Positions 25,954 to 35,293 are shown, numbered from the stretch's first letter. The stretch: DNA of 64,000 nucleotides from Affinundibacterium nitidum (GCF_014284155.1 NZ_JACOFZ010000011.1:1-64000); one strand, 5' to 3'. Program-made: numbers and translations. Notes: generated by a model from the sequence alone, not told the origin.

Positions 25954-26796
25954 ATGAAATTGAATAAAAAAACAGGTTTGCTTGGTGCTCTAGTCGGGCT
26001 AGTTTTGGTTGGCTGCGGTGGTTTCGTCTATACCACGGTCGGTGGAAAAGTGACTGGTTTGACGACAGGAAGTACGATAGTTTTGAAGAATGAAACTAAC
26101 TATACAAAAACTTTGTCTGCCGATGGCGAGTTTTCATTTCGTGTTGCGAGCAACGGCACTTACAGTATTTCTGTGGCGACGCAGCCCAATCCAGTGAACT
26201 GTACAGTAGCGAATGGAAGCGGGACAATGAGAGGTGAGACTCCAGTCACGAACATCGATGTGAAATGTGTACCAAATGTGCAATTGGGCGGGACATTGAC
26301 GAATTTGCCAAGCTCAGCGAGCTTGATTTTGGCCGTAAATGGAGATACTAGCTATCGTACGACCTTGACGGCGAATGGTCCATTTAGCTTGGCACGATAT
26401 GTAGTCGACGGCCAGACATATAAAGTCGAAGTCGCTTCACCACCAGCTGGACAGGTTTGTGCGGTGACGAATGGCAGTGGCACAGCGAGTCTTGCGAGTC
26501 CTGCCACTAATGTGGGAGTGAACTGCTTTGCTGGTGTTCCTATCGGCGGAACTTTGAGTGGACTGAAGGCAAACACCTTGTTGACCCTTACAAACAATAC
26601 AAACGACACTTATAATTTATTGGCTGATGGCGTCTTTACTTTCTTGTTTAGCCTAGCCGATGGCCAATCCTATGACGTTCAAGTGGCTACGCAGCCAACG
26701 GGACAAAAATGTACTGTGAATAACGGTAAAGGTATTGCATCTTTAGCCAATCCAACACCAGCTTCTGCGATTTCCGTTACTTGCGTTGCAGGGTAA
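25954..26796 (+). CDS. Lipoprotein made of three tandem beta-rich repeats
   Basis: Protein of 280 residues, function unknown. A lipobox (GLVLVGCGG, Cys about 21) predicts a lipid-anchored outer-membrane protein. The rest is three repeats of about 80 residues, starting near GGKVTGL, GGTLTNL and GGTLSGL. Each contains a 'ADG-F-F' or 'ANGPFSL' strand, a 'G-x-Y-x-V-x-V-A-x-x-P' strand and two cysteines (NCTVANGSGT...KC; VCAVTNGSGT...NC; KCTVNNGKGI...TC), so one disulfide per repeat is likely. This resembles carboxypeptidase-regulatory/transthyretin-like sandwiches. The frame begins at a TTG at 25951 but the ATG at 25954 is better placed after AAGGTAGG. It lies on the opposite strand between the two halves of the squalene locus. 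Confidence 0.82.
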   Translation: MKLNKKTGLLGALVGLVLVGCGGFVYTTVGGKVTGLTTGSTIVLKNETNYTKTLSADGEFSFRVASNGTYSISVATQPNPVNCTVANGSGTMRGETPVTNIDVKCVPNVQLGGTLTNLPSSASLILAVNGDTSYRTTLTANGPFSLARYVVDGQTYKVEVASPPAGQVCAVTNGSGTASLASPATNVGVNCFAGVPIGGTLSGLKANTLLTLTNNTNDTYNLLADGVFTFLFSLADGQSYDVQVATQPTGQKCTVNNGKGIASLANPTPASAISVTCVAG

Positions 26797-26813
26797 TCGT
26801 ATTGATCCATCAA

Positions 26814-26842
26814 AAAAAGCCAGGTCTAGTGCCTGGCTTTTT
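26814..26842. terminator. Bidirectional terminator after the repeat lipoprotein gene
   Basis: Stem AAAAAGCCAGG / CCTGGCTTTTT with a 7-base loop, symmetrical A and T runs. It serves the lipoprotein gene and the convergent M24 peptidase-like gene. Confidence 0.88.
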
Positions 26843-26853
26843 CATTGCTGGGG

Positions 26854-27561
26854 CTAGAGTAACTGCAGGCAGTCACTATCATCGAAGTAGTAGATGTCTT
26901 CATGTTTAAACCCCCAATGACCGCCTTTTACTCTGACGAATGGCTCGAAGCTAAAAAAGGCAATGTCACCGAGAGCAGTGTGGTCGTCGGCTTGTATGAA
27001 ATGTCGTTCATCACGAGAATTCGCTAGACTATGCCCAACATTGCCGCGGAAGTCTAAATTCACAAATCCTTTTTCGCGTATCTTTACATTCGCCCATTCA
27101 AACAGTTGATGCAAAGTGTGATGTGGTTTCAACCAATGCATCAGTTCTTGATGAATGTGCTGTTGGAATTGAAATCCATTTTGGTATTCGCGGGTTTTGG
27201 GGTGCTCAACCCAAGCACCTAATTCAAAAGCAAAAGTGCGAGAGTAGTCGCCCCAAACCTCGCCTTTTCTAGGGCTCAGGTCAATGCTGACGAGATTGGT
27301 ACCGCCCATAATTTCATTATGGGGTAAATAGGATTTGCCTGAAATTGACAGGCAACTTCTGCTTCCAAGTAATACTTGTGCTGGGCATTCATAATACCAA
27401 GTGTCAGGATAGCCCGCTGCGGCGAGCATTTGCGCTGCTTTCACGGCGATAGTCGCTTCGGTATCTTCTAAACTCAGTTGCGACGGCAGATCTCTTAATA
27501 CTGCTTTCGCTGCAGCTTGGACCTTTTGATACTCTTGAATGGTGTGCTTACTTGGTTTCAC
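26854..27561 (-). CDS. M24-family (aminopeptidase P / creatinase fold) protein
   Basis: Cytoplasmic protein of 235 residues with the pita-bread fold of M24 metallopeptidases and no N-terminal creatinase domain. Candidate metal ligands are in place: Asp in VSIDLSPRKGEV, Asp in WGDYSRTF, His in GNVGHSLA, Glu in SFEPFVRV and Glu in KHEDIYYF. A dipeptidase or aminopeptidase role is possible, though many members of this group have other functions. It starts 18 bp after hpnC and is probably co-transcribed with it, so an accessory role near the hopanoid pathway cannot be excluded. No signal peptide. Confidence 0.82.
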   Translation of the reverse strand: MKPSKHTIQEYQKVQAAAKAVLRDLPSQLSLEDTEATIAVKAAQMLAAAGYPDTWYYECPAQVLLGSRSCLSISGKSYLPHNEIMGGTNLVSIDLSPRKGEVWGDYSRTFAFELGAWVEHPKTREYQNGFQFQQHIHQELMHWLKPHHTLHQLFEWANVKIREKGFVNLDFRGNVGHSLANSRDERHFIQADDHTALGDIAFFSFEPFVRVKGGHWGFKHEDIYYFDDSDCLQLL

Positions 27562-27579
27562 GTGTTTCTTTAATTTGAG

Positions 27580-28389
27580 TTACATCTTGAGACTGCGCCA
27601 CATCAAACGGGCTGCGTCGATTTTTTTGATAGTCGGTCGCTTATTGAAAACATCGAAATCGATCTTCTCTAATTTGTCGAGAATGAGCAATCCGCCTTGA
27701 ACGATCATTCTTAGCTCAAAGCCAAATCGTCCAGGCAGTTCTAACGCTAGGCTCGATCCATTTATCATCATCTGCCGCGCGCGATCGACTTCAAACTGCA
27801 TTAACGCTCGCCATGCGTCGCGATTGTAATTGAGATCGAGTTTTTTTTCGTCGATGTCAAACTTCCGCATGTCTTCCTGAGGCAGATAAATTCTTGATTT
27901 GTCGAGATCGATTGCTACATCCTGCCAGAAGTTGATTAGTTGTAGTGAGGTACAAATCAGATCTGAACGTACTAGTTGTGAGGCGCTATCTTGCGAAAAT
28001 AAGCGCAACATGATTCTGCCAACGGGGTTGGCAGATCGACGGCAATAATCGAGTAGAGTTTCAAAGTCCGTATAACGCTTGGTAACGACATCCTGTTTGA
28101 ACGCTGAAAGTAAATCTCGAAATAGTTGCAAAGGAATCTCGTATTGTTCAACCACCTTCGCTAAGTCTTGAAATAAAGGCGAAGTGATTGGACGCTGCTC
28201 CTGAATGGCGTCTAATTCATACTCATATTGGTTCAAAAGCTCAAGCCTTTGCTCGTCACTGATATTCCCTTCGTCAGCAAAGTCATCCGCGCTGCGTGCG
28301 AACGCATACACCGTTCGTACAGCGGGTCTGACATGCGCTGGCATCAACCAAGATGCGACAGGAAAATTTTCGTAGTGACTAATTGTCAT
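27580..28389 (-). CDS. hpnC: Hydroxysqualene synthase HpnC
   Basis: Squalene/phytoene synthase-family enzyme of about 269 residues that converts presqualene diphosphate to hydroxysqualene. Asp-rich motifs are RSADDFADEGN (about 32-42) and LINFWQDVAIDLDKSRIYLP (about 155-175). The frame extends to a TTG at 28416, but MTISHYENFPVASWLMPAHV starting at ATG 28389 is the normal HpnC beginning. HpnC and HpnD are homologues; the FWQDVA motif and the short N-terminus identify this one as HpnC. An 18-bp palindrome lies upstream at 28407-28424. Confidence 0.92.
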   Translation of the reverse strand: MTISHYENFPVASWLMPAHVRPAVRTVYAFARSADDFADEGNISDEQRLELLNQYEYELDAIQEQRPITSPLFQDLAKVVEQYEIPLQLFRDLLSAFKQDVVTKRYTDFETLLDYCRRSANPVGRIMLRLFSQDSASQLVRSDLICTSLQLINFWQDVAIDLDKSRIYLPQEDMRKFDIDEKKLDLNYNRDAWRALMQFEVDRARQMMINGSSLALELPGRFGFELRMIVQGGLLILDKLEKIDFDVFNKRPTIKKIDAARLMWRSLKM

Positions 28390-28406
28390 AAAAGCACTTA
28401 AAAATA

Positions 28407-28424
28407 AATGACTCAAAAGTCATT
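28407..28424. promoter_or_regulatory. Palindrome upstream of hpnC
   Basis: AATGACT-CAAA-AGTCATT, two perfect 7-base arms with a 4-base spacer, ending 18 bp before the hpnC ATG. It looks like an operator. The same core AATGAC-N6-GTCATT occurs before the OmpR-type regulator gene at 55887. Confidence 0.45.
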
Positions 28425-28511
28425 GGCAAATAAAACTTTCGTCATTATAATTACTTACCCGCGAGTCAGTTATTAATTTGCCTGAGTTTTGTATCAATCA
28501 AGGCGAAACTT

Positions 28512-28540
28512 TTGACATACAGAAATAAACGCGTGATATA
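28512..28540 (+). promoter_or_regulatory. Candidate promoter of the RND efflux operon
   Basis: A perfect -35 TTGACA at 28512-28517 is followed after 17 bp by GATATA, or after 19 bp by TATATA, as a -10. The start codon of the membrane fusion gene is about 120 bp downstream. Confidence 0.45.
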
Positions 28541-28667
28541 TATTCGGGATCTAAGCAGCGAACGATAGTGACTGGTGTTCTTTTTTGTCTGGTCGGCTTC
28601 AATACCGCTATCGATGGTTCCTCCGCTTGGCTTTCACTGTTGTGCCGCATTAGTAAAGGAAATCTTC

Positions 28668-29840
28668 GTGTTAATTTTAAATCAATCTCCAGTTATGCGT
28701 TCGGTCAAAGCATCGACACGCTCTCAATACCTACTTCCGACTTTGCTATTGAACCTATCTATGGCACTAGCTGCTTGCAGTAAGCCAGCTGAGAAAACAG
28801 AAGACATTCGTCCAGTGCGCGTGATGACCGCAGCCTTGGAAGGCGGTGAAGTTCAAGCGGAGTTCTCAGGTGAAATTCGTGCGAAAGTAGAATCACGCCT
28901 TGGCTTCCGCGTGCCGGGGAAAATTATCGCTCGAAAAGTGGATGTTGGCACGATAGTAAAGCGCGGACAGGTATTGATGCAGCTCGACCCTCAAGATCTC
29001 ATGTTAGGTCAGGCGCAAGCGAAAGCTGGGTTGATGGCGGCAGAGAGTAATCGTGATTTGACGAAAGCGGAGTACAAGCGTTACCAAGAATTGCGTGAGA
29101 AAAATTTTGTGGCGCAAGCTGTGCTTGATGCCAAAGAGACGGCGTATAAAGCGGCGCAGGCCAGTTATGAACAAGCTAAAGCCGGTTTGTCGAATCAATC
29201 GAATCAAACTTCTTACAGCACGCTAGTCTCTGATGTGGATGGTGTGGTAACAGGAATCGACGCCGAGGTTGGTCAAGTCGTTGCCGCAGGCACTCCCGTT
29301 GTGCGCGTGGCAAAAGCAGGCGAGTTGGACATGGTCATTGGTATCCCAGAAGATAGAATTAACTCTATTCGCCAAATGAAAGATGTGAACGTACGTTTGT
29401 GGGCGAATAAAGGCGAAGTGATCGTTGCAAAGTTGCGTGAGTTGTCGCCAATTGCAGATCCGGTGACGCGAACTTTTACCGCTAAGTTGGCTCTTCCAGC
29501 AAGCGCTAAAGGCATTCAGTTGGGAATGACGGCAAATGCATCCTTTGGTATGAAAAATCCTCACGCTATGATCCGCCTACCTCTAACCGCCTTGTTTCAA
29601 GATAAAGCGGCGAGCTCAGTCTGGGTGGTTGAAAACTGTGCTGTACGCTTAGCACCTGTTCAAGTTGGTTCCACTGTTGATGAAGACTTGTTGATTGCTA
29701 CTGGCTTAACTCCAGGTCAGTCTGTGGTAACTGCTGGTGTGAATTTGTTGAAGCCAGGACAGAAAGTGACAATTCTTGGTTCTGAACAGTGCACAAAAGC
29801 GAGTGGAGCAGCTAGCGCATCTGCTGGAGCTGCCAAATGA
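28668..29840 (+). CDS. RND efflux membrane fusion lipoprotein
   Basis: Periplasmic adaptor of an RND pump, 390 residues. The reading frame opens at 28575, but the GTG at 28668 is preceded by AAAGGA at proper distance, and from there a signal with lipobox follows (LSMALAACSKP, Cys about 37), so the protein should be lipid-anchored in the inner membrane. HlyD-type features: SRLGFRVPGKIIARKVDVGT (biotinyl-lipoyl half), a helical hairpin (about 110-165), the second half DVDGVVTGIDAEVGQVVAAG and a beta-barrel domain. It overlaps the pump gene by four bases (ATGA). No outer-membrane channel gene follows. Confidence 0.92.
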   Translation: MLILNQSPVMRSVKASTRSQYLLPTLLLNLSMALAACSKPAEKTEDIRPVRVMTAALEGGEVQAEFSGEIRAKVESRLGFRVPGKIIARKVDVGTIVKRGQVLMQLDPQDLMLGQAQAKAGLMAAESNRDLTKAEYKRYQELREKNFVAQAVLDAKETAYKAAQASYEQAKAGLSNQSNQTSYSTLVSDVDGVVTGIDAEVGQVVAAGTPVVRVAKAGELDMVIGIPEDRINSIRQMKDVNVRLWANKGEVIVAKLRELSPIADPVTRTFTAKLALPASAKGIQLGMTANASFGMKNPHAMIRLPLTALFQDKAASSVWVVENCAVRLAPVQVGSTVDEDLLIATGLTPGQSVVTAGVNLLKPGQKVTILGSEQCTKASGAASASAGAAK

Positions 29841-32800
29841 GCGATCAATCCAAAGAAAAATCAGGGGGATTTAATCTCTCACGGTGGGCGCTGGAGCATA
29901 TCCCGCTGACTCGTTATCTGATCGTCGCCTTGCTATTGGGCGGAATTTTTAGCTTTAATCGTCTAGGTCAAGATGAAGATCCGCCATTTACTTTCCGTGC
30001 GATGGTCGTGCGTGCAGTGTGGCCAGGTGCAACAGCTTTGCAAATGGCAGATCAAGTTACTGATAAGTTAGAAAAGAAGCTACAAGAAACGCCTTATATC
30101 GATAAGATTCGCAGTTACTCTAAGCCGGGCGAAACCCTGATTATTTTGCAGTTGCGTGAATCCACTCCGCCGAAAGAAACTGCACAAACTTGGTATCAAG
30201 TTCGCAAGAAAATTGGTGATATGAGAGGCACGCTGCCTGCGGGCGTGGTTGGGCCGTTTTTCAACGATGAATTTGGTGACACTTATGGTTCGATTTTCGC
30301 TATTTCTGGCGAAGGCTTCAACTACGAAGAAGTGCGCCAATATGCTGATTTCGTTCGTCAGCAATTGTTGCGTATTTCTAAGGTCTCGAAGGTGGAGATG
30401 TTCGGTGTGCAGGATGAAAAAATCAACATTGAATTTTCCCAGAAAAAGTTTTCCCAACTAGGTGTGTCATTTGAAACGATCGTAGCCCAAATTGCTGCAC
30501 AAAATAGCGTCGAGGGGACGGGCGTACTGACGACGTCGAGTAGTAATCTTCAAGTGCGAGTATCGGGTGCTTTGATGACGGTCAAAGACCTTGAAAATCT
30601 ACAATTACGCGTAAATGGTACGAGCTTCCGACTTGGTGATTTCGCAAAGATTAAGCGTGAATACAAAGATCCACCGGGTGACAAGATGCGTTTCAATGGC
30701 AAAGAAGTGATTGGCCTAGGCATCTCGATGGAGAAGGGTGGCAACATTATCGACCTCGGTAAGAATCTTGAAAAAACGGTTGGCTCGATCAAGTCACAAC
30801 TTCCTGTAGGCATTCAATTGGAGCGTGTGTCTGATCAACCTAAGATCGTGGCTTCATCTGTGGGTGAGTTTGTTAACACTTTGATTGAAGCGGTGGTGAT
30901 TGTTTTGGCCGTGAGTTTCCTGTCGCTAGGTTTGCATACCAAACCATGGCGCTTGGATGTGTGGCCAGGTCTCGTGGTTGGTTTGACGATTCCATTGGTG
31001 CTAGCAGTGACATTCTTGTTTATGCGCATCTTGAATATCGATTTGCACAAGATTTCACTTGGGGCCTTGATTATCGCTCTCGGGCTGCTGGTTGATGATG
31101 CCATTATTGCGGTTGAGATGATGGTGCGAAAGATGGAGGAGGGCTTCTCGCGCTTTGATGCAGCGACTTTCGCCTACACGTCAACGGCGATGCCAATGTT
31201 GACAGGTACCTTGATTACTGCCGCTGGTTTCTTGCCGATTGGCCTCGCTGAGTCAGCCGCGGGTGAATACACTTTCTCTATGTTTTCAGTAAATGCTTTG
31301 GCGTTGCTGATTTCTTGGTTGGCAGCGGTATTGTTCACGCCGTATTTGGGCTATTTACTCTTGAAGGTAAAGCCACATGCTGGCGCTGATGGTCATCATG
31401 AATTGTTCGATACGCCTTTCTACACGCGTTTCCGTGCATTAGTGAATTGGTGCGTCGAATGGCGTAAGACGACGATTGCGATCACTTTGTTCGTATTTGG
31501 CCTCGGCGTTTTCGGCTTTAAATTCATTGAGCAACAGTTCTTCCCAGATTCAAGTCGTCCGGAATTAATGGTCGAGTTGTGGTTGCCAGAGGGTTCCTCA
31601 TTTAAGGCTACCGAAGCGCAGGCGAAGAAATTTGAGGCGTTTATCCAGAAGCAGCCGGGTGTGCAAAGTGTTACGAGTTACGTCGGCACTGGTAGTCCAC
31701 GTTTCTATTTGCCTCTTGATCAAATTTTCCCGCAAACCAACGTCACTCAAATCGTGGTCTTGCCAAAAGATTTGAAGGCACGCGAGAGCCTGCGCCTAGC
31801 CATCAATAAAGCGTTCAAGGAAGATTTTCCAGAAGTTCGCGGCCGCGTGAAGTTGCTCCCGAACGGACCACCAGTACCTTATCCAGTGCAGTTCCGTGTG
31901 ACAGGATTGGAAGTGGCAAAGGTGCGTGAAGTCGCTGACCGCGTTAAAGAAGTGATGCGCGCGAATCCAAACGCCTTGGGTGTCAACGATAACTGGAACG
32001 AGTCTGTTAAGGTGGTTCGTATCGATATGGATCAAGACAAGTTGCGTGCTTTGGGAATTACATCGCAAAGCGTAATGCGTGCAGCGAACACGATTTTGAC
32101 GGGAACGTCGGTAGGGCAATTCCGCGAATCGAATCGATTGATTGATATCGTGGTACGTCAGCCAGTCGATGAACGGTCTACGGTTCAAGCTCTGGCGAGT
32201 GCGAATGTGCCGACGGCGAGCGGTAAGACTGTACCTTTATCACAAGTGGCGACGATTGCTTTGGCGTGGGAGCCTGGTGTTGTTTGGCGCGAAGGGCGCG
32301 AATGGGCAGTCACGGTTCAGTGTGATGTGGTCGATGGTATTCAGGGGCCAACAGTATCCTCGCAAATTAATCCAAAATTAGATGCAATACGCGCGACTTT
32401 ATTGCCGGGCTATAAGATCGAATTGGCAGGTGCGGCTGCGGATAGCGGTAAAGCACAAGAATCGATCGCTGCAAACGTGCCTTTGGTGATCTTTATAATT
32501 TTCACCTTGTTGATGTTGCAGTTACATAGTTTCTCACGTGCTGTGCTGGTATTTTTGACCGGCCCATTGGGTGTGGCAGGTGCTGCGATGGCGCTCTTGA
32601 TTTTGCAAAGACCATTTGGTTTTGTGGCACAGTTAGGTGTGATCGCTTTGTTCGGAATGATTATCCGGAACTCTGTGATTTTGATTGATCAAATTGAGCA
32701 AGATCGTGAGGCTGGTGTCGATCCTTGGACTGCGATCGTCGAAGCTGCAGTGCGCCGATTCCGTCCGATTATTCTGACAGCGGCTGCAGCAGTGTTGGCG

Positions 32801-32941
32801 ATGATTCCTTTGTCGCGTTCTGTTTTCTGGGGGCCAATGGCGGTCGCGATTATGGGTGGTTTGATCATTGCGACAGCGCTAACCTTATTGTTCCTGCCAG
32901 CTTTGTATGCTGCTTGGTTCAGAATTAAGAAAGCGGCCTAG
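29837..32941 (+). CDS. RND-family efflux pump, inner membrane transporter
   Basis: Proton-driven transporter of 1034 residues with the AcrB/HAE plan: membrane helix 1 (YLIVALLLGGIFSF), large periplasmic loop (porter and docking domains), helices 2-7, a second large loop, helices 8-12. The proton-relay Asp pair is visible in helix 4 (IIALGLLVDDAIIAVEM, about 410-420), and the helix 11 region is RPIILTAAAAVLAMIPL. Substrates cannot be predicted; the protein looks closer to drug/solvent pumps than to the metal pump CzcA because it lacks a metal-site signature I could see. Translated by coupling with the adaptor gene. Confidence 0.93.
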   Translation: MSDQSKEKSGGFNLSRWALEHIPLTRYLIVALLLGGIFSFNRLGQDEDPPFTFRAMVVRAVWPGATALQMADQVTDKLEKKLQETPYIDKIRSYSKPGETLIILQLRESTPPKETAQTWYQVRKKIGDMRGTLPAGVVGPFFNDEFGDTYGSIFAISGEGFNYEEVRQYADFVRQQLLRISKVSKVEMFGVQDEKINIEFSQKKFSQLGVSFETIVAQIAAQNSVEGTGVLTTSSSNLQVRVSGALMTVKDLENLQLRVNGTSFRLGDFAKIKREYKDPPGDKMRFNGKEVIGLGISMEKGGNIIDLGKNLEKTVGSIKSQLPVGIQLERVSDQPKIVASSVGEFVNTLIEAVVIVLAVSFLSLGLHTKPWRLDVWPGLVVGLTIPLVLAVTFLFMRILNIDLHKISLGALIIALGLLVDDAIIAVEMMVRKMEEGFSRFDAATFAYTSTAMPMLTGTLITAAGFLPIGLAESAAGEYTFSMFSVNALALLISWLAAVLFTPYLGYLLLKVKPHAGADGHHELFDTPFYTRFRALVNWCVEWRKTTIAITLFVFGLGVFGFKFIEQQFFPDSSRPELMVELWLPEGSSFKATEAQAKKFEAFIQKQPGVQSVTSYVGTGSPRFYLPLDQIFPQTNVTQIVVLPKDLKARESLRLAINKAFKEDFPEVRGRVKLLPNGPPVPYPVQFRVTGLEVAKVREVADRVKEVMRANPNALGVNDNWNESVKVVRIDMDQDKLRALGITSQSVMRAANTILTGTSVGQFRESNRLIDIVVRQPVDERSTVQALASANVPTASGKTVPLSQVATIALAWEPGVVWREGREWAVTVQCDVVDGIQGPTVSSQINPKLDAIRATLLPGYKIELAGAAADSGKAQESIAANVPLVIFIIFTLLMLQLHSFSRAVLVFLTGPLGVAGAAMALLILQRPFGFVAQLGVIALFGMIIRNSVILIDQIEQDREAGVDPWTAIVEAAVRRFRPIILTAAAAVLAMIPLSRSVFWGPMAVAIMGGLIIATALTLLFLPALYAAWFRIKKAA

Positions 32942-33129
32942 TTACAATCAATAAACCATGGAAATGTGGTGCTTATAAAGTTCTCGCAGGAAAATTTGCT
33001 AGTCTTTAAGCAACACATTTCTCGTTTGATCGCATCTTCTTTCAATTTCAACATAAAAATGCGAGACAAGAGAAAGTAAAATCTAGTAGAATAGTTGGTT
33101 GAAGTTGAAATGCCACATGCAATAGTTAG

Positions 33130-33159
33130 GGGCGACACTTGAAATTTAGGTCGCCCTTT
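33130..33159 (+). terminator. Candidate terminator of the RND operon
   Basis: Stem GGGCGAC / GTCGCCC (33130-33136 with 33150-33156), 13-base loop, then TTTGCTTTT. A second perfect hairpin TACCGGT-N6-ACCGGTA follows at 33167-33186, just ahead of the tRNA gene. The interrupted T-run makes the terminator call tentative. Confidence 0.45.
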
Positions 33160-33200
33160 GCTTTTGTACCGGTTTTTCTACCGGTAAGTGTTTTCATCCC

Positions 33201-33287
33201 GCGAGGATGGCGAAATTGGTAGACGCACCAGGTTTAGGTCCTGACGCCAGCAATGGTGTGGGGGTTCGAGTCCCCCTCCTCGCACCA
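33201..33287 (+). tRNA. tRNA-Leu (anticodon UAG)
   Basis: An 87-base class II tRNA. The acceptor stem GCGAGGA/TCCTCGC, D-arm GGCGAAATTGGTAGACGC, anticodon loop TTTAGGT (anticodon TAG), a long variable arm, T-arm GGGGGTTCGAGTCCCCC and an encoded CCA end are all visible. It reads CUN leucine codons. It lies 26 bp before tig, an arrangement common in Burkholderiales, and may share that transcript. Confidence 0.97.
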
Positions 33288-33313
33288 CAGATTATTTTAT
33301 TTGGACGATTTTC

Positions 33314-34657
33314 ATGGCAACTGCAGTCGAAACTTTAGAAAAATTAGAACGCCGTATTACGATTTCATTTCCAATCGCTGATATGCAGCCGGAAATTGAA
33401 AAACGTTTGAAAGTACGTGCACGTACAGCAAAAGCACCTGGCTTCCGTCCAGGTAAAGTGCCGATGAAAATGGTCGCGGCACAATACGGTTACCAAGTTG
33501 AGAACGAAGTTCTGAACGAAAAAGTTGGTATCGCGTTCAATCAAGCAGTGCAAGAAAATAATTTGCGCGTTGCTGGTTATCCACGTATCGAACCAAAGAA
33601 AAGCTATTCCGATAATTACCTGACTTTCGATGCAACTTTCGAAGTGTATCCAGAGTTGACAGTAGGTGATTTGTCTGGCGTTGAAGTTGTTCAAGTTAAA
33701 ACGGATGTTACTGACGCTGAGATCGAAAAAACGATCGATATCTTGCGTAAGCAACGCGTCCACTTCCACGTTAAGGGCGAACAAGGTGCGCACGGTGACG
33801 GTGGCGCAGATCAATCTGCACAAAAAGGCGATCGCGCAACAGTAGATTTCGTTGGCACAATTGACGGTGTTGAATTTGCGGGCGGTAAGGCGGAAGGCTT
33901 TGCGTTTGTTTTGGGCGAAGGTCGCATGTTGCCTGAGTTTGAGGCTGCAACTTTGGGCTTAAAAGTCGGTGAATCTAAAGTGTTCCCGTTGGCATTCCCA
34001 GAAGATTACCATAGCAAAGATGTTGCTGGTAAAACTGCAGAATTCACAGTAACAGTGACGAAGATCGAATGGGCGCACTTGCCAGAAGTTGATGCTGAAT
34101 TTGCGAAGATGTTGGGTGTTGAAGATGGTGACCTCAGCAAAATGCGCAATGACATCAAGGAAAACTTGGAACGTGAAGTTAAGGGCCGAGTAAAAGCCAA
34201 GACTAAAGACAGCGTCATGGATGCCTTGGTGAAAGCGGTTGAATTCGATGCTCCAAACGCGTTGATCGAACAAGATGCACAACGTTTGGCTGAAATGACA
34301 CGTCAAGATATGGCGCAGCGTGGGATGAACGTGAAAGACGTTCCATTCCCGACTGAATTGTTCAATGCGCAAGCAGAGCGTCGTGTGCGTTTAGGTCTGA
34401 TCTTGGCTGAATTAGTTAAAGCGAATAATTTGCAAGCAACAACTGAACAGGTTAAAGCGCAAGTAGAAGATTTCGCACAAAGCTACGAAGATCCACAGCA
34501 AGTTGTGAAGTACTATTTCAGTGATCGTAATCGTTTGGCAGAAGTAGAAGCCCTTGTATTAGAAGAAAACGTCGTTAACTATGTCTTAGGTAAAGCAAAA
34601 GTCACTGACTCTGTTTTGCCATTCGACGAACTGATGGGTAATAATCAAGCACAATAA
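33314..34657 (+). CDS. tig: Trigger factor
   Basis: Ribosome-associated chaperone and peptidyl-prolyl isomerase of 447 residues. The N-terminal ribosome-binding domain shows the signature [12 protein letters not shown] (about 43-54). The FKBP-type domain (about 170-255; [35 protein letters not shown]) and a long helical C-terminal domain follow. It binds nascent chains at the ribosome exit. First protein gene of the conserved tig-clpP-clpX-lon run; clpP begins 9 bp after its stop, so tig and clpP are co-transcribed. Confidence 0.97.
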   Translation: MATAVETLEKLERRITISFPIADMQPEIEKRLKVRARTAKAPGFRPGKVPMKMVAAQYGYQVENEVLNEKVGIAFNQAVQENNLRVAGYPRIEPKKSYSDNYLTFDATFEVYPELTVGDLSGVEVVQVKTDVTDAEIEKTIDILRKQRVHFHVKGEQGAHGDGGADQSAQKGDRATVDFVGTIDGVEFAGGKAEGFAFVLGEGRMLPEFEAATLGLKVGESKVFPLAFPEDYHSKDVAGKTAEFTVTVTKIEWAHLPEVDAEFAKMLGVEDGDLSKMRNDIKENLEREVKGRVKAKTKDSVMDALVKAVEFDAPNALIEQDAQRLAEMTRQDMAQRGMNVKDVPFPTELFNAQAERRVRLGLILAELVKANNLQATTEQVKAQVEDFAQSYEDPQQVVKYYFSDRNRLAEVEALVLEENVVNYVLGKAKVTDSVLPFDELMGNNQAQ

Positions 34658-34666
34658 GGATATTCT

Positions 34667-35293
34667 ATGACAGGCATCATCCATAATTCAGCGTTAGATA
34701 CAAATATGCTAGGCATGGTGCCGATGGTGGTAGAGCAAAGTGGGCGCGGTGAGCGCGCCTACGACATCTACTCCCGTTTGCTCAAAGAACGTGTAATTTT
34801 TTTGGTCGGTCCTGTGACAGACCAAGCTGCGAACTTGATCGTAGCGCAATTGTTGTTTTTGGAAAGTGAAAATCCTGAGAAGGACATTTCTCTCTACATC
34901 AACTCACCAGGTGGTTCGGTCTCTGCTGGTATGGCAATTTTTGATACCATGCAGTTCATTAAGCCGGATGTCTCTACATTGTGCACAGGTTTGGCAGCGT
35001 CGATGGGTGCTTTCTTGTTGGCTGCTGGTGCGAAAGGCAAACGCTTTTCACTGCCGAATTCTCGCATCATGATCCATCAGCCATTGGGTGGTGCTCAGGG
35101 ACAAGCTTCGGATATCGAAATTCAAGCGCGTGAAATTTTATATTTACGCGAACGCTTGAACGGTATTTTGGCTGAAAAAACGGGGCAATCAATTGATCAG
35201 ATTGCCAAAGATACTGATCGAGATAACTTTATGTCAGCTGAAGCGGCTGCTCAATACGGTTTAATTGATCAAGTACTCACCCACCGTAGCTAA
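34667..35293 (+). CDS. clpP: ATP-dependent Clp protease, proteolytic subunit
   Basis: Serine protease subunit of ClpXP/ClpAP, 208 residues. The catalytic triad is visible: Ser in [14 protein letters not shown] (about 111), His in [11 protein letters not shown] (about 136) and the Asp in [13 protein letters not shown]-like [11 protein letters not shown] (about 185). The N-terminal segment [20 protein letters not shown] is typical, with a short propeptide likely removed. It forms a double heptamer fed by ClpX, whose gene follows after a terminator. Confidence 0.97.
   Translation: MTGIIHNSALDTNMLGMVPMVVEQSGRGERAYDIYSRLLKERVIFLVGPVTDQAANLIVAQLLFLESENPEKDISLYINSPGGSVSAGMAIFDTMQFIKPDVSTLCTGLAASMGAFLLAAGAKGKRFSLPNSRIMIHQPLGGAQGQASDIEIQAREILYLRERLNGILAEKTGQSIDQIAKDTDRDNFMSAEAAAQYGLIDQVLTHRS

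Noticed and set aside
33365-34372. Long minus-strand frames opposite tig, and similar ones opposite lon and rplI
   Set aside because: They mirror highly expressed core genes with biased codons; no ribosome binding sites and no family pattern.
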